From NCBI GenBank assembly GCA_032191485.1, contig JAVDOI010000001.1, positions 35,693,885-35,757,884 on the forward strand: a DNA stretch of 64,000 nt, in the 5' to 3' direction. Under the pieces are notes generated by a model, which saw only the letters and a program-made list of their open reading frames with translations, made no database searches and was not told where the DNA came from. The translations under genes and the position numbers were made by a program. This stretch comes from Leptoclinus maculatus. Its lineage: Eukaryota > Chordata > Actinopteri > Perciformes > Stichaeidae. Shown here piece by piece: positions 42,179-49,629 of this stretch. Each line of letters opens with the position of its first letter. The stretch's first letter is position 1.

Positions 42179-45100
42179 AAGAACAAAAGCCAAAGTACAA
42201 AGCAGCAGAAAGGATTGCAACAGAATGCCCTGAAGCTGCAGTGGTGCATCAAACATTTAAGCACTATTGTTCTTTGCAACAAGCTCTGTGTTTCCACAAA
42301 GGAGGAGCTGGAAAATGTTAACACTGTCGGTGTAACAAAAAGACAGAAATCCCTTTGCTGTCCTCTGGCAGAATTCACAGACAGAAAAGAGAAAAAGACT
42401 TTGCAGCATGCAGGGACAAGTTTTGTCGCACATTTTTAAATAAAAATGACACAATTACCAAATGCAAGGCTGCCTATATTGCGCTCAGTGTAACAAAAGG
42501 AGCTAGGGGCCATTCAGATTTCAGTGAACTAAGCTCTTGTGCTGTGCAAACCATATTGAAGATTGCACTGCTGCAGCCTCTCCAGCACAGTATAAGGCTA
42601 CCAGTGGAACATGTACTTCTGCCCCTTCCCACGATCAGTGAACAGAACAGATAAAGTGCTTTACTGCAGCCATCCATTGTAACAACCACCATTGGTTTTG
42701 TGTTCAGGGACCAGAAGGTCAGAAGTTGCATCAGACTCCAAACACTTCATGTCTTCATAGATATCACAAGCTGAGTTGCACGCTAAATCTTTCTCAAAAT
42801 CTACAAGTTGAAATCTTCCGAGAAGAAATGCAAAACAATGCCTGCTTTGGTAACGATAACAAAACTATAATTTTTTCCCGTCTTTACTTTGCGAATTAGT
42901 TTTGCTACAAAACCTTTTAACCTGTTTTCTTACTGTTATACAAGCAGCCGTAAATGTTTGCATGAATAGAATGATCTATAAATAGAAAGGCTATCATTTA
43001 AATATCTAAATAAACATCTGATCAAACAATGACTAAACTAAACTATGACCTGATTCCAACTTTCGATGCTTGACTGTTAAGACACATTGCGATCGGTAAT
43101 CAAGTACTGAAGTGCAATACCTAGTAAATCATAAACTGTCTTTAACAAAACAGAGATTTGGATCAATGAGTACCAACCCATCCTTCCTGTGTTACAGAGA
43201 CCACAGTGGGGGAACCAGTGTGTGAGGATTGCTACCAAATAGTGATGTAGCAATGAATATTCTTAGAAAAACTGCAAGTAGTAAACAAGTTTCGCTGGCT
43301 ACACGTAGACACGATAACTTCTGTCATGAATCTGATTCGATGCCACTTCAGTGTTACCTTGAAAGCGTATTTGCGATTGATGTGGTCATCGGGCTCAACT
43401 GGTGCAATGACATAACTGGGCAGAGGGATGCTACCGAGCACTGCCTCCTCTCTGCTGTCTGTGAAGCAAGAACACAACACACAGAATATTAAAACATACA
43501 AAAACAGAGATCTCTAATTCTGCCAATACCTTGTTACAATGTTTACAAGTGACTGCAGATTTATGAGCAGAAGGAAAATTTAGCGAGGCATAATTCACAG
43601 GTGACTCTTGTCTGGCCGAGGCCATGTGGCTGCATGTGGCACGAGGTGGCATGTGGCTTATCTATTATTCAGTATGATTAATTGAGGAGAGGAGGTAGAT
43701 GCTCTAGCAACACAAACACAGATTACATCCCATAATAAAACCCTCAAGTTAACAAGGAAGGGGAAGTGGGAGCAAGAGAGAGCAAGATATGTTGTACATC
43801 TAACTACAGGCATTAACCAAGACTGTATGACCATTTAGATTTGTGTCTGTTAAACCCTGGCCTAGTGCACTTTTCATAGACTCACCTTTGTAGTAAAACA
43901 AGCAGTAGTCTGACAAAACAAACCACTTCCTTTTCCACAGTCGCATTCCGGAGCTGTCCTGGAGGTGAAGGGGGAAACACAACACGCAGAGTATTTAGAA
44001 ATCCTCCTCGCAGGAACACTTTTTAATTAAGTTTTGAATTAAAACTTGTAGTTTGGGAATACAGTGCATGTTAGAAGCAAGTGAGGAAGGCTTTATGCAT
44101 ACCATTTGAACAATAATTGAATTCAAGTGTATTCTTAACTTGCAGCATATGGCACAGAGCATTTAAATCAGTACTGTAGGTCTCTTACTCTGGGATTGGT
44201 CGGGAGCTATTGTGTTTCATACGGTACGTCTCAAGATTATGTGCTCTCATAAAACACTCAAGTCCAGATTAAAAGGGTTTTGTAAAAGCAGTTTGGGCAT
44301 TCATTCAGTAAATGTTACAGTTCATAGAACATCAGCTTTCACACAAAAACTCTTCAACATATGCTCCTATACGTGTAAGGTGGGGTCTTTCTTTCAGAGC
44401 ATAAGAGCAAAGGACCTCCAGCTCACCTGTTTATAGAGCCAGCCTCTCACCACCACTGGGATGTTGAGGTTCCTTTTAATAGCATGATCCCTCTTGCCAA
44501 AACTGTGCACTTTCCCTGTACCTTTGCAGCCCTGCAGAAAGCAAAGAAAGACCAAAAGGCTTTATAATGTGTTGCTGAAGAACTTTAAGCTAATTTACCT
44601 TGCTTACCTGAGGTGACATACAGTAATTAATAGAGCTGTACTGTCTGTACTGTGGATACCAGAGGTTCTCAAACTTGGGGGGACGCGACCCTGGGAGGGT
44701 GTGGATTCAGTATGGGGGGAGTGGATGATTAAAAATGTGGAGTGAAATTTAAGTTTGGTTTCAATTAAATTCCACTTTCCCCAATATTGTTGATTAATTA
44801 AAAAAATAAAGCATTTTGCACCAACTCGCTATTCCTGTGGTTGGGTTCATCCATTTATAATCAGGCATATTTTTAGACAAGGTCATTTCAGACTACATGT
44901 TCTCTGTAAAAAAATAAAATAGTACTTTTAAGCAGGTGCTTTTCTACAGAAATACCTGGGGTGTCGGGTTGACCAGCTGGCTAAAAGAAGACACAAATGT
45001 TGAGGGGACAAATATGCATACCCAATTCCTCATACAAGGGTCATTAATGTGACACGTTCTAATGGTCCCACCAGAGGGACCAAAAGATACGATGATTCTG

Positions 45101-48100
45101 TCACATAGAACAATCATCACACAGAAAAAAGCAATGTTCTTTACGTTATCTGTTAATCTGCCGGTCATTCTCCCAATGAGTCAATGACTGGCTCCAAGAG
45201 CCCAAGGTAACAGCTTCAATATTGCTGGTATTGTCTGATCAACAGTTCAGTGTACTGTCATATTAGACAAAGAAAAGTAGCAAGGTCAGACAAAGAGAAC
45301 CAGAAAATGGTATTTCCTTAAAAAACGATGTTAACGATTAATCAATCATCAGAATGGTTGCTCATATATTTCTGTGATTTTTTTTACATCCTGTGCTTCT
45401 GTGGTGTGTCCCATGTTCAGTGACAAAACATGTTTGCAGCGAAAATTTCCATGATCACTGTGGAAACAACAGCAAGTCTATCACAAAGATGTAGACTGTA
45501 CACCACACCCCTGTCCAGTCCCAGAGGATGTGTATTTGAGTTTTATCATGCTTGAAAAATGACTAAATGATTGCTCTCTGAGCATGTTAATCTGAATGAG
45601 ATAATGTCTTCTCGAGTTGTTTAAACCAGTTTATCAACATAAGCATTAACGGTCATCAAGAGAGCTCCTAAAGCAATTTGCTACCATAAAAACTGATGTT
45701 TGGTCAGTTAGAAAAGTATCAAATAAAGAAAAGCTGAAAAAAAGAATGTGATTATATTTGAGTTAGATCGTTGTTAAATGTATAAAGTTTGACTAACACA
45801 AGTAAAACATACTCAACATGGGCTCTCACTGAAGACAAACACTGTAACTCACCTTTGTCCCTGAGTTAGCATCCACTGCTGCTGAGGTCACAGCCTTAGA
45901 GGACTCTGTGACCATGCTCTGGGATCTCTGATTGGCTGCTGACTTGGACATACGGGCTTCTATCCTGCAGTTGAAAAGGCAGCGTAGAAGAAGATCAGTA
46001 ATACAGACGGGATGATGAGCATTGGATAGTGATATTCCTTCTTAATTCCATAGACAAACTACAGACACACAGGGAAACGGAGCGCAGCACTGTGCTGAGC
46101 TTTCACATATAAAGGATATGACTATTTCCTGACACCGCCACGCGACCTGTCCCAACCAATGGCTCTGCGGTGGCTGTGTGCCTGAAGCTTCGTGTGCTAA
46201 ACACTCCATTGACACACATCATACACACACCCAGCTAACAAGACAAAACTAAATTGTGCCTTGCGTTAAAACACACATGACACACACACACACACCACAT
46301 ATAGTATCTTTGGACAGATTCTAAGGAATCCACAACCCACCTCCCATTTCCTCATGATGTCATCATAAATTAGATTTAACAAGGTCCTGGAAACATATTT
46401 TAGGATTTTTTGTATCTACAAATCCTGCAGACCTCTATTACATCCCATGTTAAAGGTGCTCTGTTGAGTTTATACGGGAAGAGTGTGCAGACCACTCGAT
46501 TAAAAGTTAGTCACTGTCATGCCCCTGGAATCATCCTGAGATTATGGCAAGTTCAGTTGTACTATTATTAGCAAACTCTGGAAGTGAAGGCTAGTCTTTT
46601 GTGTTGCTAAAACCACCAGGTCAGGCACCAATGATTAAACCATGTTACACTCACTTCCAGTGTTTGTTGAATAGTAATTTGTTCATATTTTCTCTTACAG
46701 GCCTGGAAAATACAAATATAATTTCTTAACAAGGTATACGGTAAGGAAACAGCAGCCAGTCAATCAGTATATTTGACATGCAACTGTCCAGTCCTTGGCT
46801 GAGCCTCTTCCTGACTGCAGCAGTGAGCTTACAATAGGAAACAAAGTGTGACCTGTCTCTGCATTTTTCCGCAAAGGGGTTAAAAGCAGTTCCAACCCTG
46901 TTGTTTTTTCCTGCTTTGTGTTGCTTGCACTACACTGAGGCTGAGGAAAAGAAGATAAGCTATAGATGTGTGTTGGCGGCTAAAGAAGCAAAAAAAAACA
47001 AAAGAAAAAACAAGGAGTAGAACAAATGGGAAAAGAAAGAGACCACAGTGGAACAAAACTTACAGTATCTGCACTCACAGGCTGGACTGCAGCCAGCATT
47101 TTTACAGGATGTTTCTGTTGTATCAAGGGGACTCTGCTGTTTTATGTGAAGCTTTCATACTGTTTACCACCACTGCCATTGGAACAGTTCCCCAGGAGAT
47201 TTGTCGTGGCATGTGGTGAAGAGGAGCGATATTTCACATTGCGTAGTGTAGAGGAGGGAAAGACACTAAACTCCATCTCTCCCTGCTTCTCTTGCTACTG
47301 TATGATGGAAATGAGGGCATTTTTTTGTTATCCTTTAAGGCAGTGGGTGCACATGTGGAGAGTTGACGAATTGATCATAGTGGGATAATCTATAACAAAG
47401 TCAAAGCCTCCAGGTCGGCCGGCTGCTCTGTCCTCAATCCGATACGGGTCTCCAGGGAACACACTGAGGTTCTCCTCACTGGGAAGGCAGTCAATGATTC
47501 ATGGAAGAAACCAACTTCCCTTTTCAGATATAATTGTATGCAGAATGAAGCCCATAACATCACCGTGACAGTGAACAGAAGCAACACTTTGCTGCCCCAG
47601 TGAGGTCACGCTTGTGTCGGCACACATTCAATACCAAGACTGCACCCCAGCTTTCACGCTCTCCACTAAACTCTACAACAGCATTATGAAGAGAACGGAG
47701 CAAGGGAGAGGCACGAAAATACCGCAATAATGTAAATAGACTTGGGTTTAGAAGAAAAAGTAGCACACAGCAGTTAGCAACGTGTGTGTACTGCAACACA
47801 GGAGTGGTTCGGAGTAGAGTTAAAAGTAGCTAATTAAAATTCACACTCTATATAACTTACAATGTTACTGAATTGACTTACATCTGCACTAAATCTCGCC
47901 TTTTCACTTCTGTCCTCTTTCAGATAACGTCACATAGTCTTAGTTTAAGACTGAGCTAAAACTAGAACAATCCACAAACATAATTCTATTACTTAAAGCT
48001 GCTTGAAGATTTACGGTAAAGCGGATATAACGCACCTCGTGAAATACTGTGGTGTACAGTATGTCACCAGTGTTTAAAGCTGGTGTTTGACAGAATACTT

Positions 48101-49407
48101 CAAATGTTCACATGTACTGATGTGGCATCATTCCACAAGTGTTATTCTGAGTAATACTTTTCTCTGATGAATACAGAAAGTAACTGAGATCTTACACTGA
48201 TTAAAAAAGAGAAGATGTTCCATAAGAATGATGTTACATTTAAGGGGTGTGTTTAATGTGGCCGAGCATAGCACAATGAGTGGAAGTAAGAGGAAACAGT
48301 TAAGGTGGATGCATACTCAGCCCAGAACTATACGATGTGTCATCCATCACATTAAAGAACTCCTTTAATCTGTTTGCCGAAAGCACAACTATTCTCCTAC
48401 AGTAGTTTCCAACACAGAGGCGATTGCCGTGGTTTCAAGAATTCATTCGGACAGTGAGGACAGTAGGCATAAATACGTTGTGAGTGTTCCTTTAACAATA
48501 CAAATGACTTCATTATGCTCACTGTATATGCAGAGACTAGGTTTCTTATCCCGTCCTGCCGTTTTCATGGCATTTTATGCATCTTTTAATTGGTGGGAAT
48601 GTGGAGGTCACATGCATGCTTCTGCCTAAAGTGGAATCTGCATTTTACACCAGCCAGCTTGAATACGATCAGACACCTGCTGGCATATATTTAGGGCTGG
48701 GCTAAAATTCAATATGATAATGTATCGTCTTTCAATAGATTCACATCATATGAAATCATATGTCCAGATATTGTGATGCACAATAACGTTGCCTAACTTG
48801 ATAATACCAAGCGCTTAGTAACTCCAATTTCTCAGGAAATCAGTTTATTTTGGCCACATCGCCCAAGTCCCACTTATATTGTGCTCTAAACCTGCTGAAA
48901 GCTTTCACACAGATTCCTACAATGACATAAAACAATGACACTAAATCCAACTGCCGCAATGTTGCAATACAACAAAGAAATATGAACTAAAAATACATAC
49001 AAAATTCTCAGAAATTCGGTGATTTGTTGTTATTAAATATACAATCTTTATGTCAAAGAAGTCTCACCGTTAAAAGATAAAACCTACTTGGCACAGAAAA
49101 AATCTTATTCTGTCAATGCCAGCATCAAAGTTAGAAGCACAGTCAGACAAAAAACATATGTGAGTGTCAGCCATCTCATTACCATAACTGCAAAGGCAAT
49201 CATTTGAAGAATAATATTTAAGAGTCTCTGGGATCTAAAGCCACTGATAAGTAGGTGCAGTCAGTTACGAACGCCATGATGGTGATGAACACATTCAAGT
49301 TGATGAACATTATTACAATGTCCATCCTTTAGTGTTCTGACTTTGACCGCAGCTCATTTTCCTGATGAACACTTAGCTGAAACTGTTTTTGCTTTAGACA
49401 ATAGACC

Positions 49408-49446
<39 letters not shown>

Positions 49447-49629
49447 GTGATATGCCTCACTGGGGAGGGTGACAGGCTATTTCCCAGTCTATTTCCGAAC
49501 CGATCTGTATTTTAAGCATACAGTATATGCATCATTCACACTCACCTGTCTTGTAGTGTGTATTCTGTGTTTTCAGGGGAGATCTGTCTGGTTACCGGGT
49601 GTCGAAATGATGTAGCCCTCAGGTTGTGG
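16611..49629 (-). CDS. plekha7: plekha7, pleckstrin homology domain-containing family A member 7 (24 coding exons, 5' partial)
   Basis: PLEKHA7 is a zonula adherens protein. In the known family it binds p120-catenin and tethers microtubule minus ends through CAMSAP3/Nezha, and its WW region binds PDZD11. Twenty-four minus-strand exons, each listed separately, join in phase for 3,820 bases with no internal stop. In window numbering the product has the WW2 C-half (about 1-28), a PH domain (about 92-212), a Pro/Ser-rich region with WQLYEWQQRQQFRHGSPTAP (about 400-420), coiled coils (about 570-760), a Pro-rich PPRPPLPQLYSP segment, the ERPKSALERLYSGD and QEQERIITMSYALASEAS blocks, and a proline-rich tail. 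Motif by motif this follows PLEKHA7 rather than PLEKHA5 or PLEKHA6. WW1 and the first half of WW2 are missing, so the start codon is outside the window or in an exon I could not recognise. Whether it is a teleost a or b copy cannot be told. Confidence 0.95.
16656..16798 (+). repeat. purine-rich coding repeat (18-bp units) in plekha7 last exon
   Basis: On the plus strand this is a nearly pure GGA/GAA purine run. On the minus strand it is an 18-bp repeat coding P-L-P-P-x-S about five times, next to (CCT)n coding polyproline. Length variation between individuals is likely. Confidence 0.8.
16941..16960 (+). repeat. (TTG)n microsatellite
   Basis: About six ttg units. Confidence 0.85.
17295..17575 (-). 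mobile_element. fish interspersed repeat, reverse copy
   Basis: gagtcgattcattgattagt, ttgctgcttttctctgtctt and attgataaattatcgaaaat are complements of the family's 3'-to-5' parts, in reverse orientation and diverged. Confidence 0.55.
17751..17965 (+). mobile_element. fish interspersed repeat, GGGTTGCAACTAACAATTAT type
   Basis: Begins agggttgcaactaacaatta, then ttttcatcatagattaatct, tctataaaaggtcagaaaat and agagcccaagatgtcg, a repeat very common in fish. A second copy is at 35946-36250 and a reverse-oriented one at about 17295-17575. Confidence 0.65.
18832..18890 (+). repeat. (TG)n microsatellite
   Basis: About 25 TG units with one A interruption at the end. Confidence 0.95.
19498..19646 (-). 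CDS. plekha7: plekha7 exon: LQEQERIITMSYALASEAS
   Basis: 149 bases between gggacag and gttggt encode VQNLAPTVTVDKPDVGLVAL and then DSALQEQERIITMSYALASE, the conserved near-terminal block. Splicing to the exon ending at 16816 gives the proline-rich tail. Reading through the donor instead would add about 70 unrelated residues and stop at 19289-19291, so retention would give a different C-terminus. Confidence 0.94.
19881..20014 (-). CDS. plekha7: plekha7 exon: LSKPQKVLIPERYVD
   Basis: 134 bases between tgtgtag and gtaaat encode LSKPQKVLIPERYVDSEPEE and PLSPQEVEDRHRKVERIKSI and LAKS. This block is shared by PLEKHA5, 6 and 7. It ends with AG of a split serine codon. Confidence 0.96.
20040..20285. 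repeat. diverged interspersed repeat with inverted ends
   Basis: tagtacatactgcag and cagtatgcattcaattggga near the left end are echoed in inverse by gcatactgcaattgacatac and gggacatagta at the right. It lies in the plekha7 intron between the exons at 19.9 and 20.6 kb. Confidence 0.5.
20633..20860 (-). CDS. plekha7: plekha7 exon: WKREQEFDLQLLERAVQGEE
   Basis: 228 bases (76 codons) between ttgtccag and gtaagt. It starts WKREQEFDLQLLERAVQGEE, has a Glu/Arg/Ser-rich middle longer than in mammals, and ends VDLEPLDYDLDLNKE, as in TELDLEPQDYDLDISRE. Confidence 0.97.
21697..21767 (+). repeat. (CA)n microsatellite
   Basis: About 35 CA units in the plekha7 intron between exons at 20.8 and 22.9 kb. 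Confidence 0.96.
22188..22393. mobile_element. TTAA-flanked foldback MITE, 206 bp
   Basis: Terminal inverted repeats of about 37 bp start TTAAAGGGACAGTTCACCCC and end with its complement. An inner inverted repeat (gtgctatttatc and gataaatagcac) extends the fold. TTAA at both ends fits a TTAA-targeting DNA transposon family common in fish. Confidence 0.85.
22874..23089 (-). CDS. plekha7: plekha7 exon: ERPKSALERLYSGD and MKRHQKTLVRQRKRTL
   Basis: 216 bases (72 codons) between cctctcag and gtatgt. It contains ERPKSALERLYSGDPVQQQR, GKMSADEQLERMKRHQKTLV and RPLSADLGS, the highly conserved C-terminal block of PLEKHA7. CpG-rich third positions set it apart from the flanking intron. Confidence 0.97.
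23548..23738 (+). pseudogene. tmed2: tmed2 (p24 family) gene fragment inserted in a plekha7 intron
   Basis: The plus strand from about 23563 to 23737 codes GTYKFCFSNKMSTMTPETVM and DIGETPKGQDM and TEAHQNKLEEMIN, clearly TMED2, a Golgi/ER cargo-sorting p24 protein. An extra G near 23589 shifts the frame between AAHM and DGTYKF, so it is broken. The insert is flanked by the 12-bp direct repeat AATATATTATTA (23536-23547 and 23739-23750). There is no poly(A) tail, no start, and nothing 5' or 3' of this short segment. Confidence 0.85.
23794..23885 (-). CDS. plekha7: plekha7 exon: SSSISSYVTLRRA
   Basis: 92 bases between tccctcag and gtgagg encode VAGSSLRLNQSSSISSYVTL and RRAASAVGMK, matching SGSTSRLQQSSTIAPYVTLR. 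A plus-strand open frame across this exon is only its antisense shadow. Confidence 0.93.
24006..24120 (-). CDS. plekha7: plekha7 exon: VELRPFLSDPEL...GYQTLPSR
   Basis: 115 bases between aatctcag and gtacag encode VELRPFLSDPELMGAGDGSS and HISVVASGHEGYQTLPSR, aligning with VELRSYVSEPEL and RYQTLPGRG. It ends with one base of a split glycine codon. Confidence 0.94.
24210..24401 (-). CDS. plekha7: plekha7 exon: PPRPPLPQLYSP and RHTSVRGLKRQSDERKR
   Basis: 192 bases (64 codons) between tgtgcag and gtacat. It contains PPRPPLPQLYSPDEDPPDVP, PLPRETTVIRHTSVRGLKRQ and SDERKRDREVGQ, near-identical to PLEKHA7. Confidence 0.97.
24800..25113. mobile_element. TTAA-flanked MITE-like fish interspersed repeat, about 314 bp
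   Basis: It is bounded by TTAAAGGGC and GCCCTTTAA. The interior (tgtataatcacctg, aagaatcgttgtgttttcg, catgtttctacggtagcccag) matches from memory a repeat widespread in percomorph genomes. Confidence 0.7.
25819..26033 (-). CDS. plekha7: plekha7 exon: low-complexity Ser/Pro/Gln region with poly-Q
   Basis: 215 bases between ttccccag and gtgagt. It begins ERKFVPSVS and contains a run of seven glutamines followed by His/Pro/Ser-rich sequence, ending TTITSGLKW. The start aligns with PERKTVP of PLEKHA7. The rest is fast-evolving low complexity, as in this part of the family. It ends on a full codon. Confidence 0.88.
25930..25950 (-). repeat. (CAG)7 coding for poly-glutamine in plekha7
   Basis: Seven CTG triplets on the plus strand read as seven CAG (Gln) codons in the plekha7 exon 25819-26033, within SQQQQQQQH. 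Confidence 0.85.
26246..26357 (-). CDS. plekha7: plekha7 exon: IRKELWRIEDVIAGLS
   Basis: 112 bases between gtgagcag and gtgaga encode KDKVQIRKELWRIEDVIAGL and STSKANYKVTISSVTNP. The KELWRIEDV block is shared by PLEKHA5, 6 and 7; AGLSxxKxNY points to PLEKHA7. It ends with one base of a split codon. Confidence 0.96.
26634..26735 (-). CDS. plekha7: plekha7 exon: coiled coil EMENAWNEY
   Basis: 102 bases (34 codons) between ttttgcag and gtctga encode EMENAWNEYSRLERDVDWLK and SALQGQMNRIDLSQ. It continues the heptad pattern. The donor GTCTGA is weak, but both neighbouring phases are 0. Confidence 0.94.
27530..27679 (-). CDS. plekha7: plekha7 exon: coiled coil HQQMEQYRDQPAHAEKIAYQ
   Basis: 150 bases (50 codons) between tatctag and gtaaga. 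It contains QQMEQYRDQPAHAEKIAYQQ and KLLQEDVVYIRAEISQVST, one of the best conserved PLEKHA7 coiled-coil blocks, in the part that binds CAMSAP3 in mammals. Confidence 0.97.
27748..27799 (+). repeat. (CA)n microsatellite inside a 153-bp plekha7 intron
   Basis: About 26 CA units fill a third of the intron between exons 27833-27913 and 27530-27679. Reads (GT)n in the transcript. Confidence 0.96.
27833..27913 (-). CDS. plekha7: plekha7 exon: coiled coil CEQDKILQELE
   Basis: 81 bases (27 codons) encode VKLSRLCEQDKILQELEAGI and RSLKEDK. The acceptor aattcag is good. The donor GTTTTTG is unusually weak, and the following intron is only 153 bp and mostly a (GT)n repeat on this strand. Confidence 0.93.
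28104..28140. repeat. perfect 16-bp inverted repeat, 5-base loop
   Basis: AGACGGCAGCAGACGA at 28104-28119 is exactly complementary to 28125-28140. It is intronic in plekha7. Confidence 0.9.
29039..29110 (-). CDS. plekha7: plekha7 exon: VTGRESLK...RPVKIAESDAD
   Basis: 72 bases (24 codons) between tttcag and gtaagt encode VTGRESLKTERPSRPVKIAE and SDAD, aligning with MTGRDLLK and PVKIAESDTD of PLEKHA7. Both ends phase 0. Confidence 0.93.
29803..30200. mobile_element. fish interspersed repeat with terminal GCTAGCGGCTCT / AGAGCCGTGCCACTAG
   Basis: The body includes gctaacat/acatgctt strings, ccatcttagtttggcaggta, accaaaatattggacgaatc and gatatttcagtctggaccaa, ending agagccgtgccactag. The order matches a common percomorph non-autonomous repeat. 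An (AT)n/T run interrupts it at 30031-30062. Confidence 0.65.
30031..30062 (+). repeat. (AT)n / poly-T tract
   Basis: About ten AT units followed by about ten T, inside an interspersed repeat. Confidence 0.9.
32167..32281. mobile_element. 105-bp palindromic element with TTTAA direct repeats
   Basis: Element 32172-32276 begins GCCCCAGTTCCACCGAAAGC and ends with the exact complement, flanked by TTTAA at 32167-32171 and 32277-32281. Inner arms (ggatgtccccgga and tccggggacatcc) extend the fold apart from an 11-bp insertion on the left. It lies in the plekha7 intron just upstream of exon 32597-32650 on the genome map. Confidence 0.8.
32597..32650 (-). CDS. plekha7: plekha7 exon: start of coiled-coil region
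   Basis: 54 bases (18 codons) between tttaaag and gtgggc encode ADDTYIQLKKDLEYLDLK, almost identical to SADDTYLQLKKDLEYLDLK. Small in-frame exon. Confidence 0.95.
33569..33673 (-). CDS. plekha7: plekha7 candidate alternative cassette exon
   Basis: 105 bases (35 codons) between a pyrimidine-rich tract ending cattcag and the donor gtcagg. The peptide reads LRRHQAKMAGVHSPSDAFAH and then LQHHQHNGLLGPSMQ. Both ends are phase 0 and it sits between two phase-0 exons, so inclusion or skipping keeps the frame. I do not know this segment from mammalian PLEKHA7. It is called on splice sites, open frame and coding-like composition only. Confidence 0.55.
34128..34205 (-). CDS. plekha7: plekha7 exon: MGYITHTVSAPSLHGK block
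   Basis: 78 bases (26 codons) between gtccgcag and gtacga encode ASQIRSMPAMGYITHTVSAP and SLHGKT, matching RRSMPSMGYMTHTVSAPSLH of PLEKHA7. Both ends are phase 0, so in-frame cassettes can be added on either side. Confidence 0.95.
35116..35331 (-). CDS. possible plekha7 cassette exon (unproven)
   Basis: A CpG-rich 216-bp open block (72 codons) lies in the intron between two phase-0 exons. It ends at a GTAAAC donor and begins after an AG in a GT-rich tract without a good pyrimidine run. The peptide is Ser/Pro/Arg-rich, with QRSDSTATSRRRRSEGAV and KRSPSKPSPHLPTH, a composition like other parts of PLEKHA7, but I recognise no homologous segment. Confidence 0.3.
35946..36250 (+). mobile_element. 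fish interspersed repeat, second copy (longer)
   Basis: Starts gagggctgcaactaacaatg and runs through aatgtcagaaac, cccagagccaaacatgacat, agcagcaaatcctcac and ttaattttctgttgag, with more of the 3' part than the 17.75 kb copy. Confidence 0.65.
36780..37320 (-). CDS. plekha7: plekha7 exon: Pro/Ser-rich region with conserved WQLYEWQQRQQF block
   Basis: 541 bases, the largest plekha7 exon here, between tctctcag and gtagga. Recognised blocks are LPSDYKYAHDRLSHFRMS, VWQLYEWQQRQQFRHGSPTA, VEMPRSISVPPSPCEVPP and PRRPHTPSNRRTVRP. In mammals the p120-catenin-binding segment begins around here. It ends on a full codon after ICAHLSQ. The antisense and alternate-frame ORFs over this exon are shadows. Confidence 0.96.
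37517..37945 (-). CDS. plekha7: plekha7 exon: post-PH linker
   Basis: 429 bases. Acceptor tttttag, donor gtcagt. It starts VENPKKAVQQAVPQTNH, runs through an acidic/Ser-rich, poorly conserved stretch, and ends with RKNTLAQVEHWVKVQKGDPP, which matches the conserved RKSNLAQVEHW block. Several AGs overlap at the acceptor (ttagagag); only the first keeps the frame. Confidence 0.94.
39032..39087 (+). repeat. (CA)n microsatellite
   Basis: About 28 CA units, upstream on the map of the PH-domain exon 39334-39512. Confidence 0.96.
39334..39512 (-). CDS. plekha7: plekha7 exon: PH domain end and C-terminal helix
   Basis: 179 bases between ttgatag and gttggt encode ASHTGMRSYIYNKNSVIGSQ, then GMRTYFFSADTQEDMNGWIR and AMNQAALMQQSHTIK. 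The Trp in NGWIRAM is the invariant PH-helix tryptophan. The donor GTTGGT is not the strongest, but the phase (ends AG) fits the next exon. Confidence 0.95.
39513..43357 (-). other. plekha7: plekha7 intron inside the PH domain
   Basis: 3.8-kb AT-rich intron. Holds the compound CA array at 42.1 kb; nothing else recognised. Confidence 0.75.
42072..42174 (+). repeat. compound (CA)n/(CACG)n microsatellite
   Basis: CA units with a regular CACACG segment in the first half, then pure CA. Confidence 0.95.
43358..43458 (-). CDS. plekha7: plekha7 exon: PH domain middle
   Basis: 101 bases between cttcacag and gtaaca encode DSREEAVLGSIPLPSYVIAP and then VEPDDHINRKYAFK. This is nearly identical to the PLEKHA7 PH core. 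It ends on a full codon. Confidence 0.97.
43886..43958 (-). CDS. plekha7: plekha7 exon: PH domain strands 2-3
   Basis: 73 bases after acceptor cctccag and before gtgagt encode DSSGMRLWKRKWFVLSDYCL and FYYK. The KRKWFVL segment carries the basic residues that in PH domains face phosphoinositides. It ends with one base of a split codon. Confidence 0.97.
44427..44531 (-). CDS. plekha7: plekha7 exon: start of the PH domain
   Basis: 105 bases (35 codons) between tttctgcag and gtgagc. The peptide contains VHSFGKRDHAIKRN followed by VVVRGWLYKQ, the first beta strand of the PH domain with its basic N-terminal flank. Confidence 0.95.
44659..44850. mobile_element. possible hAT-type repeat fragment
   Basis: Starts ccagaggttctcaaacttgg and contains cgcgaccctgggag, resembling the CAGxGGTTCTCAAAC termini of hAT-derived repeats. 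The right boundary was not found. Confidence 0.35.
45853..45964 (-). CDS. plekha7: plekha7 exon: linker between WW2 and PH
   Basis: 112 bases between ctgcag and gtgagt encode IEARMSKSAANQRSQSMVTE and then a Ser/Thr/Ala-rich run. This aligns with the MSKQDRNQRPSSMVSE linker of PLEKHA7. It takes the split AG from the previous exon and ends on a full codon. Confidence 0.93.
47328..47478 (-). CDS. orphan coding-like open stretch, possible alternative exon
   Basis: After a good acceptor (cttcccag) an open frame in the phase required by the upstream plekha7 exon reads SEENLSVFPGDPYRIEDRAA and GRPGGFDFVI, then runs to TAA at 47328-47330. It is CpG-rich and looks coding, but there is no good donor in the phase needed to rejoin the exon at 45964. 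It could be an alternative terminal exon or a chance open stretch. Family unknown. Confidence 0.3.
48686..48960. repeat. diverged interspersed repeat (gggctgggc...atattgtgatgcac)
   Basis: Holds tatcgtctttcaatag and ccagatattgtgatgcacaa followed by ctgctgaaagctttcaca, like a fish repeat coding runs of ATCGATA-like strings. A related reverse fragment seems to be at about 54225-54556. Confidence 0.4.
49410..49444 (+). repeat. (AC)n microsatellite
   Basis: About 17 AC units near the WW2 exon. Confidence 0.95.
49546..49629 (-). CDS. plekha7: plekha7 exon: C-terminal half of WW2
   Basis: The acceptor ctgcag and donor gtgagt flank 84 bases encoding HNLRATSFRHPVTRQISPEN and then TEYTLQD. This matches the second half of WW2, where the last conserved proline of the WW fold lies in FRHPV. 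The exon starts with one base of a split codon and ends with two (AG). It is the most 5' plekha7 exon I can find. Confidence 0.93.

Larger units (their letters stand above)
45965..49545 (-). other. plekha7: plekha7 intron between WW2 and linker exons
   Basis: 3.6-kb intron with the orphan open stretch at 47.3-47.5 kb and a diverged repeat at 48.7 kb. Confidence 0.7.

Noticed and set aside
41903..42439. Several Cys/Val and His/Thr-rich frames
   Set aside because: They are the compound CA/CACG microsatellite translated in all frames.
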